DNA of 64,000 nt. It comes from Eunapius fragilis (taxonomy: Eukaryota; Porifera; Demospongiae; Spongillida; Spongillidae). Location: positions 4,977,835-5,041,834 of the forward strand of contig OY811989.1 of NCBI GenBank assembly GCA_963681505.1. Direction: 5' to 3'. The notes beneath the pieces were generated by a model. The model made no database searches and was not told the DNA's origin. It saw nothing but the letters and a program-made list of their open reading frames with translations. Shown here one piece after another: positions 15,306 through 26,090 of this stretch. The position numbers were made by a program, and so were the translations under genes. Position 1 is the first letter of the stretch. Each line of letters begins with the position of its first letter.

Positions 15306-15612
15306 AGGGCGTTTACATCGCTTTACACAGAGGTATCGCTATGGTTACCTGCACGTAGAAGATGCGTTCTCTAGTAAGCGCCGACTCCAGGTCTTGGGGA
15401 GGTATTGGTTGACCTTCCTGTGCAGAAGAGTGTGAAAGAAGCTTGCATTGTTGAATTATGGTAGGTCTGGGTACCTGGCACTGAAGTGCTCTACCGCCAG
15501 CAGAGGCCTCTATCTGGTGATAGTTAAGGTAGGACTGGTACCCCCTGTGTGTGGTGTGTGTGTGTGTGTATGTGTGTGTGTGTGTGTGTGGTGTGTGTGT
15601 GTGTGTTTGTGT

Positions 15613-15651
<39 letters not shown>

Positions 15652-18006
15652 AGATAAACTAAATTGCTGGATCAGGTGGGGGAAAAGAGGGAGGGGCCAC
15701 ATTGCTGTTGTGATGGGAGGGGCTTACCCTAGCTCTGGTTCATCTGCACCGCCAGTTCTGGAGAGGAGGAGGGCACAGTAGTGGTATCCACGTTCAATGG
15801 CATAGTCCAATGCTGTACGCCCACTTGAGTCACACACACTCTGACTGGCTAAAGACCCACTGTAAATCACGTGCACATATGCCATATGCATGCCCTCACA
15901 TAACTAGCCACACCTACCTCCACTAGCCACACCTACCTCCACTAGCCACACCTACCTCCGCTAGCCACACCTACCTCCGCTAGCCACACCTACCTCCACT
16001 AGCCACACCTACCTCCACTAGCCACACCTACCTCCACTAGCCACACCTACCTCCACTAGCCACACCTACCTCCACTAGCCACACCTACCTCCACTAGCCA
16101 CACCTACCTCCGCTAGCCACACCTACCTCCGCTAGCCACACCTACCTCCACTAGCCACACCTACCTCCACTAGCCACACCTACCTCCACTAGCCACACCT
16201 ACCTCCACTAGCCACACCTACCTCCATTAGCTAGCAAGGCTCGTATCACCTCAGGGCTCTCACAAACAGCTGCCCAGTGCAGTGGTGTGCGCCTGTAAAG
16301 GGTATGAGAGGGAAAGGGGAAGGGAGGGAGGGAGGGAGGGAGGGAGGGAGAGAGGGAGGGAGGGAGGGAGGGAGGGAGGGAGGGAGGGAGGGAGGGCGGG
16401 AAGGGGAGATAGAAGGGAGAGTGAGAAAGGAATGAGAGGATGTAGGAGATACACACTGATGTAAACACGTCAAACTGGCTTAGTCCTGACTTTCATTTCA
16501 CCTTGCCATAACATGCCCCTTCAAATGACACACTCAACCTCTCCTCACCACCCTCTATAACCACACAACCCCTCCTCCTCACCACCCCTCTATAACCACA
16601 TAACCCCTCCTCCTCACCACCCCTCTATAACCACAACCCCTCCTCCTCACCACCCCTCTATAACCACATAACCCCTCCTCCCCCTATAACCACACAACCC
16701 CTCCTCCCCTCTATAACCACACAACCCCTCCTCCCCTCTATAGCCACACAACCCCTCCTCCCCTCTATAACCACACAACCCCTCCTCCCCTCTATAACCA
16801 CACAACCCCTCCTCACCTCTATAACCACACAACCCCTCCTCCCCTCTATAACCACACAACCCCTCCTCCCCTCTATAACCACACAACCCCTCCTCCCCTC
16901 TATAACCACACAACCCCTCCTCACCTCTATAACCACACAACCCCTCCTCACCTCTATAACCACACAACCCCTCCTCCTCTCTATAACCACACAACCCCTC
17001 CTCCCCTCTATAACCACACAACCCCTCCTCCCCTCTATAACCACACAACCCCTCCTCCCCTCTATAACAACACAACCCCTCCTCCTCACCACCCCTCTAT
17101 AACCACACAACCCCTCCTCTCCTCTATAACCACACAACCCCTCCTCCCCTCTATAACCACACAACCCCTCCTCCCCTCTATAACCACATAACCCCTCCTC
17201 CCCTCTATAACCACATAACCCCTTCTCCCCTCTATAACAACACAACCCCTCCTCCCCTCTATAACCACACAACCCCTCCTCCTCTCCCTGACCAATTGTT
17301 GTCCAGGTCATCCACACTGGGTGGTCGTATGGCTTTGATAAGGCTTGTGGCCCTGGCACACCCCTGCAAGAAATAAGTATGGAGTAGTTGCCTAGCAACA
17401 GAGCCAGCTGACCTGCTCAGCAGCCAGATGCATGACTGTCCTCCCACGGTGGTCCTTACATTGAGAGCTCTCGTAGTTAATGAGAACCTGTGAAGAGGTA
17501 TGAATGATCATAGCAGACGTGTGTATGTGTGTGTAAGTGTGTATGTGTGTATGTGTGTGTAAGTGTAAGTGTGTATGTGTGTAAGTGTATGTGTGTGTAT
17601 GTGTGTATGTGTGTAAGTATGTATGTGTGTATGTGCATATGTGTATGTGTGCATATGTATGTGTATGTGCGTATGTATGTATGTGTGCATGTGTGTATGT
17701 GTGTGTATATATGTGTGTATGTGTGTATGTGTGTGTATGTATGCGTGTATTATGTGTGTGTGGTGAGTACACAAGTGTATATGCATACAGTACCTGTAGT
17801 GCCCTGGTGTCATGTCTCTGCACAGCCCAGTGGACTGCACACATACCATCAAGGTCAGTAAGAAACTGGTCTGAGAAGAGAACACATAATGGATAGAATA
17901 GGATTTGAGTCTGCTATAGAGTGGAAGGTTGAACCCATACTTCTCAACGGTGCGTAATCATTACAGAACATTTGCACACTAACACACAGATACATCAACG
18001 CTCATG

Positions 18007-18049
<43 letters not shown>

Positions 18050-18381
18050 ATACACACACACACATACAAACACACACACATTACCTGCCCCCTTCTCTAT
18101 CAGTGCCTTGATGACATCAGGTTTGCTATGGTACGCAGCCCACATCAGCGGGGTCATGCCAGCTGCATCCCTGTCGTCGGGATAAAGACCCGGGACCTGG
18201 GATTGTTGGCAGTTGCATTCATTTTGCTCACAACATCAAGAGAAGCCATACCCGGTCTAAAAGAATCGATATGCATCTGGAATCTTCATTATTGGTGGCC
18301 CAGTGCAGAGGGGTGCGGCCTTGGTTATCCTTCACAATCATTGGAGAGAGATGTACATGTGGTGGTGGTGGTGGTGGTGGT

Positions 18382-18421
<40 letters not shown>

Positions 18422-21321
18422 CAGTCAGTCCTCTGTGGCTCTGGGGGGGGGGGGGAACTCACCCTCTGCATGCCCTGGGCCCCTAGACTGAGGAGGAGGG
18501 CTACCATCTCAGCACTGCCCGAGTAAGCTGCATCATGGAGGGCAGTGCTGTCGTCTTGCATGTGAGGGTGAGGGTGAGGGTGTGGGGAGGAGGGAGAGTG
18601 AGGAAGAAGTAAGAGGGCCATGCGATGGGACAGGAGATGGCGTAAGGGAATAATGGTTATGGAGGGAAGGGAATAATGGTTATGGAGGGAGGGGAATAAT
18701 GGTTATGGAGGGAGGGGAATAATGGTTATGGAGGGAGGGGAATAATGGTTATGGAGGGAGGGAAATAATGGTTATGGAAGGAGGGGACATTGGAAAGGCT
18801 GGCGTTTGGTAACCCATACCTTTAGCAGTGGTATTGACGTTGGCTCCCACCCCAACCAGAAGCTGTACACACTGCAGGTGGTTACCGTGGGCGGCGTGCA
18901 TCAGGGGGGTACGGCCCTCGCTGTCCCCGACGTCCACCCCCTCCAACCTGCACAGCCTGTTGGAGCCGAGGACCATCTCCACAGGATCCTGTACCACCGG
19001 CAGCAAGGAGAGGAAAGCCTCTAGGGCCTCCCTGTTCCCCATGGCTGCAGCGTAGTGGATCGACGCCATGTCGGCGGAGGCACCCGCTGGGAAGTAAGTG
19101 GAACCACTCTCGGGGAGATCCGACACACCCCTCACTGACAGGAGCTGCACAGCTCCGGCGTTGTCTTTGTGCTTCCTTTGGGAGCGTGGTGGCGGTGGAG
19201 GGGCAGCCGTGGTGGGGTTTGGTACATTAGTGGGGTTTTCGGTGGTCTCCTCAGCCGCTGGGGGCGGGATGGCGGGGGGGACATCTTCCTCCGTTGCAGG
19301 AGGCAAGTAACTGTCCTCACTGGTCACGTATCTGTCTTCGTTTGTCACACGTTCATATTCTCGTGTCACACGCCTGTATTCATGTGGCTGGGAGGAGGTT
19401 GCAAGCTTGGAATCGTCGCTCTGATAATGCGGATTGGTTCGTATTGATCCAGAATCGGTGTTGTCCTCGTGAAGGAGACGCTCGTCTGATGGGTATGTGG
19501 CCAGGCTGACTGTTTTTTCTGACCTCTCTGACACCATATCTTCCAAGGAAGATGATAGACGCTTGATCTTGGACACACAGCTGTACACAGGCTCTGGATG
19601 TACTGATATGATATTGCATTTCTGGAATTAAAGCAATGGCAACTACGTATCTCCTCCCTCCTTTCCCTCCTCCACAACATCTCCTCCCTCTTTTCCCTCC
19701 TCTACAAATAGCACTTCCACCTCCTCAGTGACCTATTGAGGGTAATGCTGAACCCTGCTAAATCTAGGAACATGAACTTCAAACGAATGGTGTAATTGTT
19801 TGGTTTGATTTTGGTGCACCTAATTAATCATCTTTATTTCAACATGGAATCATATGGAGCATGGGGCAGGGAGGGGTAGCATGGGGCAGGGAGGGGCAGC
19901 ATGGGGCAGGGTAGCAAAGAAGTTTGGCATCAAGGCTTGCCAACCTCAAAGGTCTCAAGCAACCTTATTCATAAAAATTAGTGAGCTAGGATTTGTCCCC
20001 AGCTTCTAAGATGTTGTAATGTAGTTACATAATGTGAGTTGTACTTTTATATAGTTATCTAGTCTTTTAACATGTGCATGCAAATTATATGACCCCTTGA
20101 AATAATGCCTGGTGTACATGCATTATTCATACCTTTGTTCTGATTGGCCTTCCCAAATTTTGATGGAGCAACAACAATGACCGTTGGTTCAAGCGGTGGT
20201 GGTGGGGGAGAAGGAGGAGGTGAGGGAGGAGGATGGGAGGGAGGAGGGGGAAGGGAGGAAAGAGGTGAAGAGGGAGGAAGGGGAAGGGCACGTGTCTTGG
20301 AGCCAGGCGTCCTGCTGTTGTCCATACCTCCCCCCTCCTCATCCACCAGCGTTATCGCCTCATATAGGGACGAGTCACTCTTACAACGCAGCTTGCTCGG
20401 CTGGTCCGACTGTTTGGGTCTGGGTTCGAGAGGCGCCACCTTGTTGAAGCGCTTCAATGGGGACTGGGTTCTCCGAGGGGAAAGCACCTCGTCGCCAGAG
20501 GGTTGTGCCCTCTTGAAGACACTTGCATCTCGGTCTAGACCTGACGGTTTGTTGAAATTGGACTGGTAAATTATTAGACACACCTCTTGATGTTTTAGCA
20601 AAGGGGGATGAACTTTCAACTCCGCGGAGGCCCGCAGGGGTAGCCCCGCCCACCCGCTTCACCTGAAAGGAACGAGATATGGTAGTCATTGCACGTGTGT
20701 GTACCTCCGTTAGTGATTGACTTACTTTCACGCCCGCGGTCCCATCGCTCCCTGGGTCGCTCTCATCAATGCACTCATCTGGAACTTGGTCATATGGAGC
20801 GAGGCGGGGAAAAACTCGGCTGAAATAAGGCTTTTCGCGGGGTTTCGCCACTCACAGCTCAGGTCAAGTTGGAAGCGTTGTGGATGTTCTGGAGAACCCC
20901 AGGCCCTAATGGGAGGCCCCGGCGGGGATAAGAACGCGCGTGGTTCGACAGAGCTGCGATCCTTTTGTTTCTTATCAGTGGTATTTTTCGCCAAAACATC
21001 ACTCTGGTGTTAAGCAAAATAAAATTGAGTTTTAACATAACATTCCATTCTAATGCACAACATACGTCCTTCAGAATGTTAGCTGAGATATTGGAGCCTT
21101 CTGAGAGCGATGCTATAATGTTTGTCGATGCGGATTGAACTAAACCAGGAGGGTGGGGAATTTCAGCGGCTTCCATGTCAGTAGGAGTGGCTCCTAGCTG
21201 CACTTTGAATCTGGTAACACGCATGCGCAGATCGCATGGGGAGGAGCTCGCATGTGGAGCATATATGTTCGGTGGGGCATCAGTGTATATGACATGGACA
21301 TCAAACAACACCTCCATAAGC
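14463..21321 (-). CDS. Ankyrin-repeat and PH-domain protein (ANKRD55/inversin-like repeats)
   Basis: Large minus-strand gene; no ready family name. Probable exons: 21321 to about 21067, 20999 to about 20870, about 20810-20727, then exons to about 20130 with a proline-rich stretch, 19593-18820, 18554-18463, 18329-18252, 18196-18085, 17870-17794, 17487-17413, 17363-17293, 16292-16222, 15848-15728, about 15419-15355, 15254 (or 15237)-15175, 14965-14920, 14853-14745, 14669-14573, 14483-14463. The long N-terminal part is low-complexity and probably disordered. About eight ankyrin repeats follow, for example EGRTPLMHAAHGNHLQCVQL, NQGRTPLHWATNN, AAGMTPLMWAAYHSKPDVIK, RGRTVMHLAAEQ, RRTPLHWAAVCESPEVIRAL. 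The C-terminus is PH-like: KGPLHPRFFVVDPSRM, ITWYGSMKNPKDIRS, DFDPLNKHKYAFTIFTRSR, and a final helix DDFKIWLSGIQVLV. Phases do not close at the most 5' exons or on both sides of the exon near 15419-15355, so those joins and the start are tentative. Likely a membrane-associated scaffold. Confidence 0.75.
15270..15644. repeat. TG microsatellites in ankyrin/PH introns
   Basis: (TG)n at about 15270-15302 and an imperfect array at about 15549-15644. Confidence 0.9.
15900..16221. repeat. 19-bp minisatellite carrying the exon donor site
   Basis: About 17 units of ACTAGCCACACCTACCTCC (plus strand). On the gene's (minus) strand the unit reads GGAGGTAGGTGTGGCTAGT, which is exactly the end of exon 16292-16222 (GGAG) plus its donor (GTAGGT) and following intron bases. 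The array starts at that donor. Confidence 0.92.
16318..16400. repeat. GGGA tetranucleotide array
   Basis: (GGGA)n with one GAGA interruption, in an ankyrin/PH intron just upstream of the exon at 16292-16222. Confidence 0.9.
16540..17285. repeat. 27-bp minisatellite in ankyrin/PH intron
   Basis: About 27 units of TATAACCACACAACCCCTCCTCCCCTC with scattered variants. Since 27 is a multiple of 3, the minus strand shows a long artefact frame with repeating GlyTyrArgGlyGluGluGlyLeuCys; it has no start context, no flanking homology and lies in an intron. Confidence 0.93.
17519..18083. repeat. TG/TATG and CA arrays flanking an ankyrin exon
   Basis: Imperfect TG/TATG/TAAG array at about 17519-17765 and CA array at about 18007-18080. 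The exon at 17870-17794 lies between them. Confidence 0.9.
18361..18420. repeat. GGT trinucleotide plus TG dinucleotide array
   Basis: (GGT)n followed by (GT)n in the intron between the ankyrin exons at 18554-18463 and 18329-18252; a G run follows at 18442-18455. Confidence 0.9.
18645..18788. repeat. 22-bp minisatellite in ankyrin/PH intron
   Basis: About six units of GGGAATAATGGTTATGGAGG with spacer variants. Confidence 0.9.
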
Positions 21322-21344
21322 AATGTGCACTTAAAATCCAACAC

Positions 21345-21927
21345 TGAAATTGCAATTCTGGATTCTTGCAGCTGTCTTCAGTATTCATGCCAGTATTCTT
21401 TCAGCCCAGTATTCTTTTAGCTGCAGTTTTTGTTAGAAGCAACAGTTTGACAAGTTCAAGAGAGAGAGAGAGGACATTGAAGACACCAAACTTGTGTTCG
21501 GGCATGGTTGAAACAATTTGGATTTCAGCTTTAACGGTTATATTACATTTGTTGTGATGGGAGGGGCTTACCCTAGCGCTGGTTCATCTGCACTGCCAGT
21601 TCTGGAGAGGATGAGGGCACAGTAGTGGTATACATTCAATGGCATAGTCCAGTGCTGTACAAACCCCTCAAATGTGGATTCTGAATCCCTGAAATGTGGA
21701 CACCTCGATAATCAGGACACACACACATTGCCCACTGCAACTCACAAAATACTGTACAAAAATGCACGTACACACCTCCACTATCCAGCATGGCTCATAT
21801 TCCCTCAGGGCTCTTACTTGCAGCAGCCTAGTGCAGTGGTGTAAACCACGAATGTTCCTAGCTGCACTTGGTATCGCGCATGCGCAATCATAAATTTGCA
21901 TGGGGGGGGCATATAAAATACATGTAC
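21345..21927. pseudogene. Decayed duplicate of two ankyrin/PH exons
   Basis: 21555-21660 matches 15710-15815 almost base for base (GATGGGAGGGGCTTACCCTA, then AGTTCTGGAGAGGA...GGCACAGTAGTGGTA), covering the exon 15848-15728 and its donor. 21788-21850 matches part of the exon 16292-16222 (CTCAGGGCTCT, CAGTGCAGTGGTGT). The copies carry indels, lie upstream of the parent gene's 5' end, and cannot be read through. A second short duplication, TTCCTAGCTGCACTT...GCATGCGCA, links 21854-21900 with 21190-21235. Confidence 0.8.
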
Positions 21928-22584
21928 TTATAAATGCAATTTCAGTGTATGAATTTGTTTCGTCTTCTCCTTCAGCTTCTCACTTGAAATTCTATTGCTC
22001 TCCATCCATTTCAGGAGCTCAGGGGGCGGTTCCGGAGGTGATACGTCTTTTCCTACAATCGCCTTCAGTAGCGCGTTAATTGAAATGCCTTTCGCCACCA
22101 ATTTTACGAGCGTTATTGTAGTGACGAAACCATCCCTTGCTACGAACGACTGCTCTACGTACAGCGCCTCCGCTTCCCAATATATGATTCTTGTCTTAAG
22201 CGTAAAGCTGTCGAACAAAACAAGTGAGCGTCTGTATCGCACAGAGACGGCTGCAACCACCAATCTTTTGACCTTAAGAGCCACTATAGTCTCGTAAATA
22301 CCTCTCTCTTGAAACATAGCTACCCTACCGAAGTCCATTTCCCTAAGATACTTCGAATTATTCATGTGCAGTTGGAAATCGATATCCGATGGGAGAACAA
22401 CACCGCTAGTGTGATAGTCTTTCAGGATGTCTTCTTCTTGACACGACATTAAGCGGCTTGCTAGAATATATTTGCGCAATTTAATGTTTATAAAAATTCC
22501 TATAGTCCTCAAAAAATACCACACGTCCACAAAGGCAAACACGATGCCTAAAATCGCTATTACCATCATCAAAGAGACCGCCAT
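21928..22584 (-). CDS. THEM6: THEM6-like (thioesterase superfamily member 6), intronless
   Basis: Single-exon frame of 218 residues. It starts with a hydrophobic segment (MAVSLMMVIAILGIVFAFVD), consistent with an ER-type signal anchor. The hotdog-fold thioesterase signature DIDFQLHMNNSKYLREMDFG corresponds to D-x-D-x-x-x-HMNN-x-x-YLRE-x-DF in THEM6. Also present are the conserved RYRRSLVLFDSF, and PPEPPPELLKWMESN near the C-terminus, matching PPE-x-P-x-x-x-x-W in the family. Substrate not established. Length matches the family (about 200). The gene is head to head with RAB9, 276 bp between start codons. Confidence 0.9.
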   Translation of the reverse strand: MAVSLMMVIAILGIVFAFVDVWYFLRTIGIFINIKLRKYILASRLMSCQEEDILKDYHTSGVVLPSDIDFQLHMNNSKYLREMDFGRVAMFQERGIYETIVALKVKRLVVAAVSVRYRRSLVLFDSFTLKTRIIYWEAEALYVEQSFVARDGFVTTITLVKLVAKGISINALLKAIVGKDVSPPEPPPELLKWMESNRISSEKLKEKTKQIHTLKLHL

Positions 22585-22860
22585 TTAAAAATAAAAGTTC
22601 GGTCCCATGATCTTAATTGCAATTATTAGTTCCACACGTCATTCACGTGATCTAGCAGCAACGAGTTGCGAAAACTTAACTTTTACAGTCAACGTTAGAG
22701 GCGAGGTACGTAGCCACTGCACGCCTCCTAGTTACACGCATGATGCGACCCACCCCACTCCCATGCACACACACACACTCCTGGCAGTTCTCAAAGGTCG
22801 CGTATTACTAAGCCCACGCCGGCTTTCACAGTGTAACGTGCTGAAGGCATCTCCAGCCGT
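22585..22860. promoter_or_regulatory. Divergent promoter region, THEM6-like / RAB9
   Basis: 276 bp between two divergent start codons, with no room for separate promoters of usual size. Contains a short CA run (about 22765-22778). No TATA box at the expected distance. Confidence 0.5.
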
Positions 22861-23454
22861 ATGTCGAAACCCTTGTTCCTAAAGGTGGTGCTCCTCGGAG
22901 ATGGAGGCGTTGGAAAGTCCTCCCTCATACAACGCTTTGTAAGCAACAAGTTTGACCCTTCGTTATTTCATACAATTGGCGTGGAATTCCTTAATAAAGA
23001 CTTGGAGGTGGATGGGGTTCGCTACACGTTACAGATATGGGACACAGCCGGGCAGGAGCGTTTTAAGAGCCTGCGCACTCCATTCTACCGTGGGAGTGAC
23101 TGTTGCCTACTGACATTCGCAATAGACGACCCTCAGAGTTTCCAGAACATCACAATGTGGCGTAAGGAGTTCCTGTACTATGCTGACGTCAAGGACCCGG
23201 ACGGATTCCCCTTCGTGGTCATTGGGAACAAGTGTGACTTGGAAGCCGAGCGTATAGTGAGCAGCAGCGACGCCAGACAATGGTGCCAGGACAATGGTGG
23301 GCTCCCGTACTTTGATACGAGTGCAAAGGATGCGCGGAACGTGGACGCCGCTTTCAAGGAGGCCATCAGAAAAGTGACTGCTTCGAACGTACCAACGCCG
23401 AAACAGGAATATACCGTCGATTTGAAGGGGACGAACTCATCACGTTGTTGTTAG
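22861..23454 (+). CDS. RAB9: RAB9 small GTPase, intronless
   Basis: 197-residue Rab with all G motifs: GDGGVGKSS (P-loop), T in FHTIGVEFLNKDLEVDG (switch I and effector region, Rab9-specific), WDTAGQERFKSLRTPFYRG (switch II), NKCD (NKxD) and TSAKDA (SAK). It ends in CysCys for double geranylgeranylation. The pieces GSDCCLLTF and FLYYADVKDP are typical of Rab9 rather than Rab7. Rab9 directs late-endosome to trans-Golgi transport of mannose-6-phosphate receptors. There is no intron, unlike most genes here; A-rich AATAAA-like sequence follows at 23459. Could be an old retrocopy that became the working gene, or simply intron-free. Confidence 0.96.
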   Translation: MSKPLFLKVVLLGDGGVGKSSLIQRFVSNKFDPSLFHTIGVEFLNKDLEVDGVRYTLQIWDTAGQERFKSLRTPFYRGSDCCLLTFAIDDPQSFQNITMWRKEFLYYADVKDPDGFPFVVIGNKCDLEAERIVSSSDARQWCQDNGGLPYFDTSAKDARNVDAAFKEAIRKVTASNVPTPKQEYTVDLKGTNSSRCC

Positions 23455-23989
23455 CGCCAAATAAAAATCGAAATGACTTGTATGAGCGCCTTGCAGTGGG
23501 TGTTGCCCCTACAGTAGGTGCACTGGTTTTTGTGTGAGTGATCTTTTTTTGATTGTGTGTGTTGTTTGTGTGTTATTTTCCTACCTCTACCCCCCTCTCT
23601 TGTATCTACTGTGGGTGTTGTCAACACTAAACTAGAGTGTCATATGTAAGAAGTTAGTTGTAAGGACACACCCTCTGGCTAAAATATCCGCCAGTTTATT
23701 TTGTGGATGTGGACGCTTCAGGTTATAAAGTGGCAAACGGCTGCGCCAATCACATGCAACCACCACCACTCGTGATAAGAAGGGGTAACAATGCCTGATT
23801 TGATAACCTCATGCTTATTTGCACTGCGACATAAGTTTGCGATAGGGATAATTTAATAAAGAAGCGATCCTGAAAGGCAAAAAAATGGGGTATATATCCA
23901 CGTGACGCACCATGACAACCGCTATTAATTGTTTCAGTGATCTCTGATTGTACTCAATCTGCATGTAGGATCAATATTTGAACAGTATT
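23455..23989. other. Spacer between RAB9 and the unrecognised gene
   Basis: 535 bp. Holds a probable polyadenylation signal for RAB9 (CAAATAAAAATC near 23457) and the upstream region of the next gene. No repeats or further coding signal. Confidence 0.5.
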
Positions 23990-25100
23990 ATGAGCTTCTT
24001 TGGTAGCGAGGCAAGTCACGTGGACTACGAGGAAACGGTAAACAGCTACCACAGTGACGAAGGAGCAGCGGGCGCGGACAGCCCATCGACAAGCGAGGAC
24101 GATAATGGGTCACAATTTTCCTTGCCGGTAACAAATCCTCAGGCATTAGTCTCTACCTCCGAATCTAACACATTGCCTGGCTCCATGCCGGCTGTCCCAT
24201 CCTCAACGCTAATTTTAAAAATGGTGAGTAAAGGCAACGCCCTCCTCTCTCACACACAAATGTAATTATATAATCTGACACAATCCGTACACCTTAGGAG
24301 GATGGTGAACATACGGGTAACGCAGAAATAGATTTTGTTAAAACAAGACTGGATATATTGGCAAAAGGAATATTACCAGCACGTGCCACTGGCAGGGGAG
24401 GTGAGGGACCGGATGGTGATGGTACCGAGAAGCCATAGTTGTTTTCTTACCCACAGAATTGTTGGAAGATCTCAGTGCAGTACACTTCTGCCGGCATGGC
24501 ATCAGGGTTCTGCATCAAAACAAACTTGGTCTTAAACAACACTTAGAGTCAAAGCCTTCAAAAGTCAATATCATAGATGGGCATTGTAGACAAATTGAGA
24601 GGTTGAGGCTTGAGATACTGAAATCAAAAATGGAAGCAGAGGTAAGGACTACTTTTTTTTCTTTTCATTTTGCAGATGATATGATTTGCTCCACGGCATA
24701 GATTGCCCGCACACAAGCCACAGTTCTCAACACCTATACATACAGGTAAGATCTCCTAATTAATGCCACCTAGCAAACGTTTTATCTGTGGGGAGGGCCA
24801 TGATTGAAGGACCGCACAAGCTGTGTTAGCTGAAGAGAGGTTTGTGCGTTACAAGACACATGCAGTTGGGCAGGAGACGTTCAACAGCAGAGTGGAGGCC
24901 CACCTTTACAGGGTGAGCTGCAGAAGAGAAATGGGAGGGAGGGGGGCGGGGTGGGCAAGTGATGTATACCACACCCTCCCCAGGACTCTGCAAGTCTGCT
25001 TGCTGAAGTGGTAAGATCTTGTACTGGGCCCCAGGCCAGCGCAGATGAGATCTGGAAAGCAGTCCGGAGGAGAATGGGTACCCGTGGGGAAGATGTGTGA
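23990..25100 (+). CDS. Unrecognised protein, seven exons, C-terminal helical region
   Basis: Exons 23990-24223, 24298-24400, 24457-24641, 24702-24745, 24810-24912, 24984-25010, 25035-25100; every splice site is GT-AG and every phase closes, giving 253 residues. Exon 1 is acidic and Ser-rich (MSFFGSEASHVDYEETVNSY, SEDDNGSQFSLP). The rest is probably helical: ELLEDLSAVHFCRHG, CRQIERLRLEILKSKMEAE, RTAQAVLAEERFVRYK, ASADEIWKAVRRRMG. No signal peptide, membrane segment or metal-binding pattern. I do not recognise the family. An AATAAA follows at about 25128. The consistent phase over seven exons is good evidence that it is real. Confidence 0.75.
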
Positions 25101-25485
25101 CCCCAGTTCTCATCATAGGGAGAACATAAAAAATAAAGGCAAATAACTGTGGCTACCTCCTGCAAGAAGCAAGCCTATGGAAGTGCCACTGGCACTTGTA
25201 AACAATGAACAAATGAGGACATTCTCTGTCCCTCATACCCTCCCCTTCCCCTCACAATGCACCATCTGTTAATGTTATGACAACAGTAGCAGACATCCAC
25301 TGGTAGGTTGCTGTTCTACTAAATTGATCACATGACATAGCAAACAAACAAGACCAAGTCAAGTCAAGTTAGCTCCCTCTGTAGGTAGAATAAGAATATG
25401 GAGCCAGCAGGAGAGGTATATGGTAGTGCTCAAGTGGGTTCTGCACTTCAAACACAATCTAGAAAGAGAATACATATAACAAGGC

Positions 25486-26090
25486 TATCCATCACACCTA
25501 GCCTACATATAACAAGGCTATGCACCACACCTAGCCTACATATAACAAGGCTATCCACCACACCTAGCCTACATATAACAAGGCTATACACCACACCTAG
25601 CCTACATATAACAAGGCTATCCACCACACCCAGCCTACATATAACAAGGCTATCCACCACACCTAGCCTACATATAACAAGGCTATACACCACACCTAGC
25701 CTACACATAACAAGGCTATCCACCACACCTAGCCTACATATAACAAGGCTATCCACCACACCTAGCCTACATATAACAAGGCTATCCACCACACCTAGCC
25801 TACACATATAACAAGGCTATCCACCACACCTAGCCTACATATAACAAGGCTATCCACCACACCTAGCCTACATATAACAAGGCTATCCACCACACCTAGC
25901 CTACACATATAACAAGGCTATCCACCACACCTAGCCTACATATAACAAGGCTATACACCACACCTAGCCTACATATAACAAGGCTATCCACCACACCCAG
26001 CCTACATATAACAAGGCTATCCACCACACCTAGCCTACACATATAACAAGGCTATCCACCACACCTAGCCTACATATAACAAGGCTATAC
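25486..26090. repeat. 33-bp minisatellite, intergenic
   Basis: About 18 units of ACATATAACAAGGCTATCCACCACACCTAGCCT with one- or two-base variants (TACACC for TCCACC, ACACATATA for ACATATA). Open in all units because 33 is divisible by 3; no gene attached. Confidence 0.95.

Noticed and set aside
16647-17398. 246-residue open frame on the minus strand with repeating GlyArgArgGlyCysValValIleGlu
   Set aside because: It is a translation of the 27-bp intronic minisatellite; the period is a multiple of 3, which keeps the frame open. No independent start or homology.
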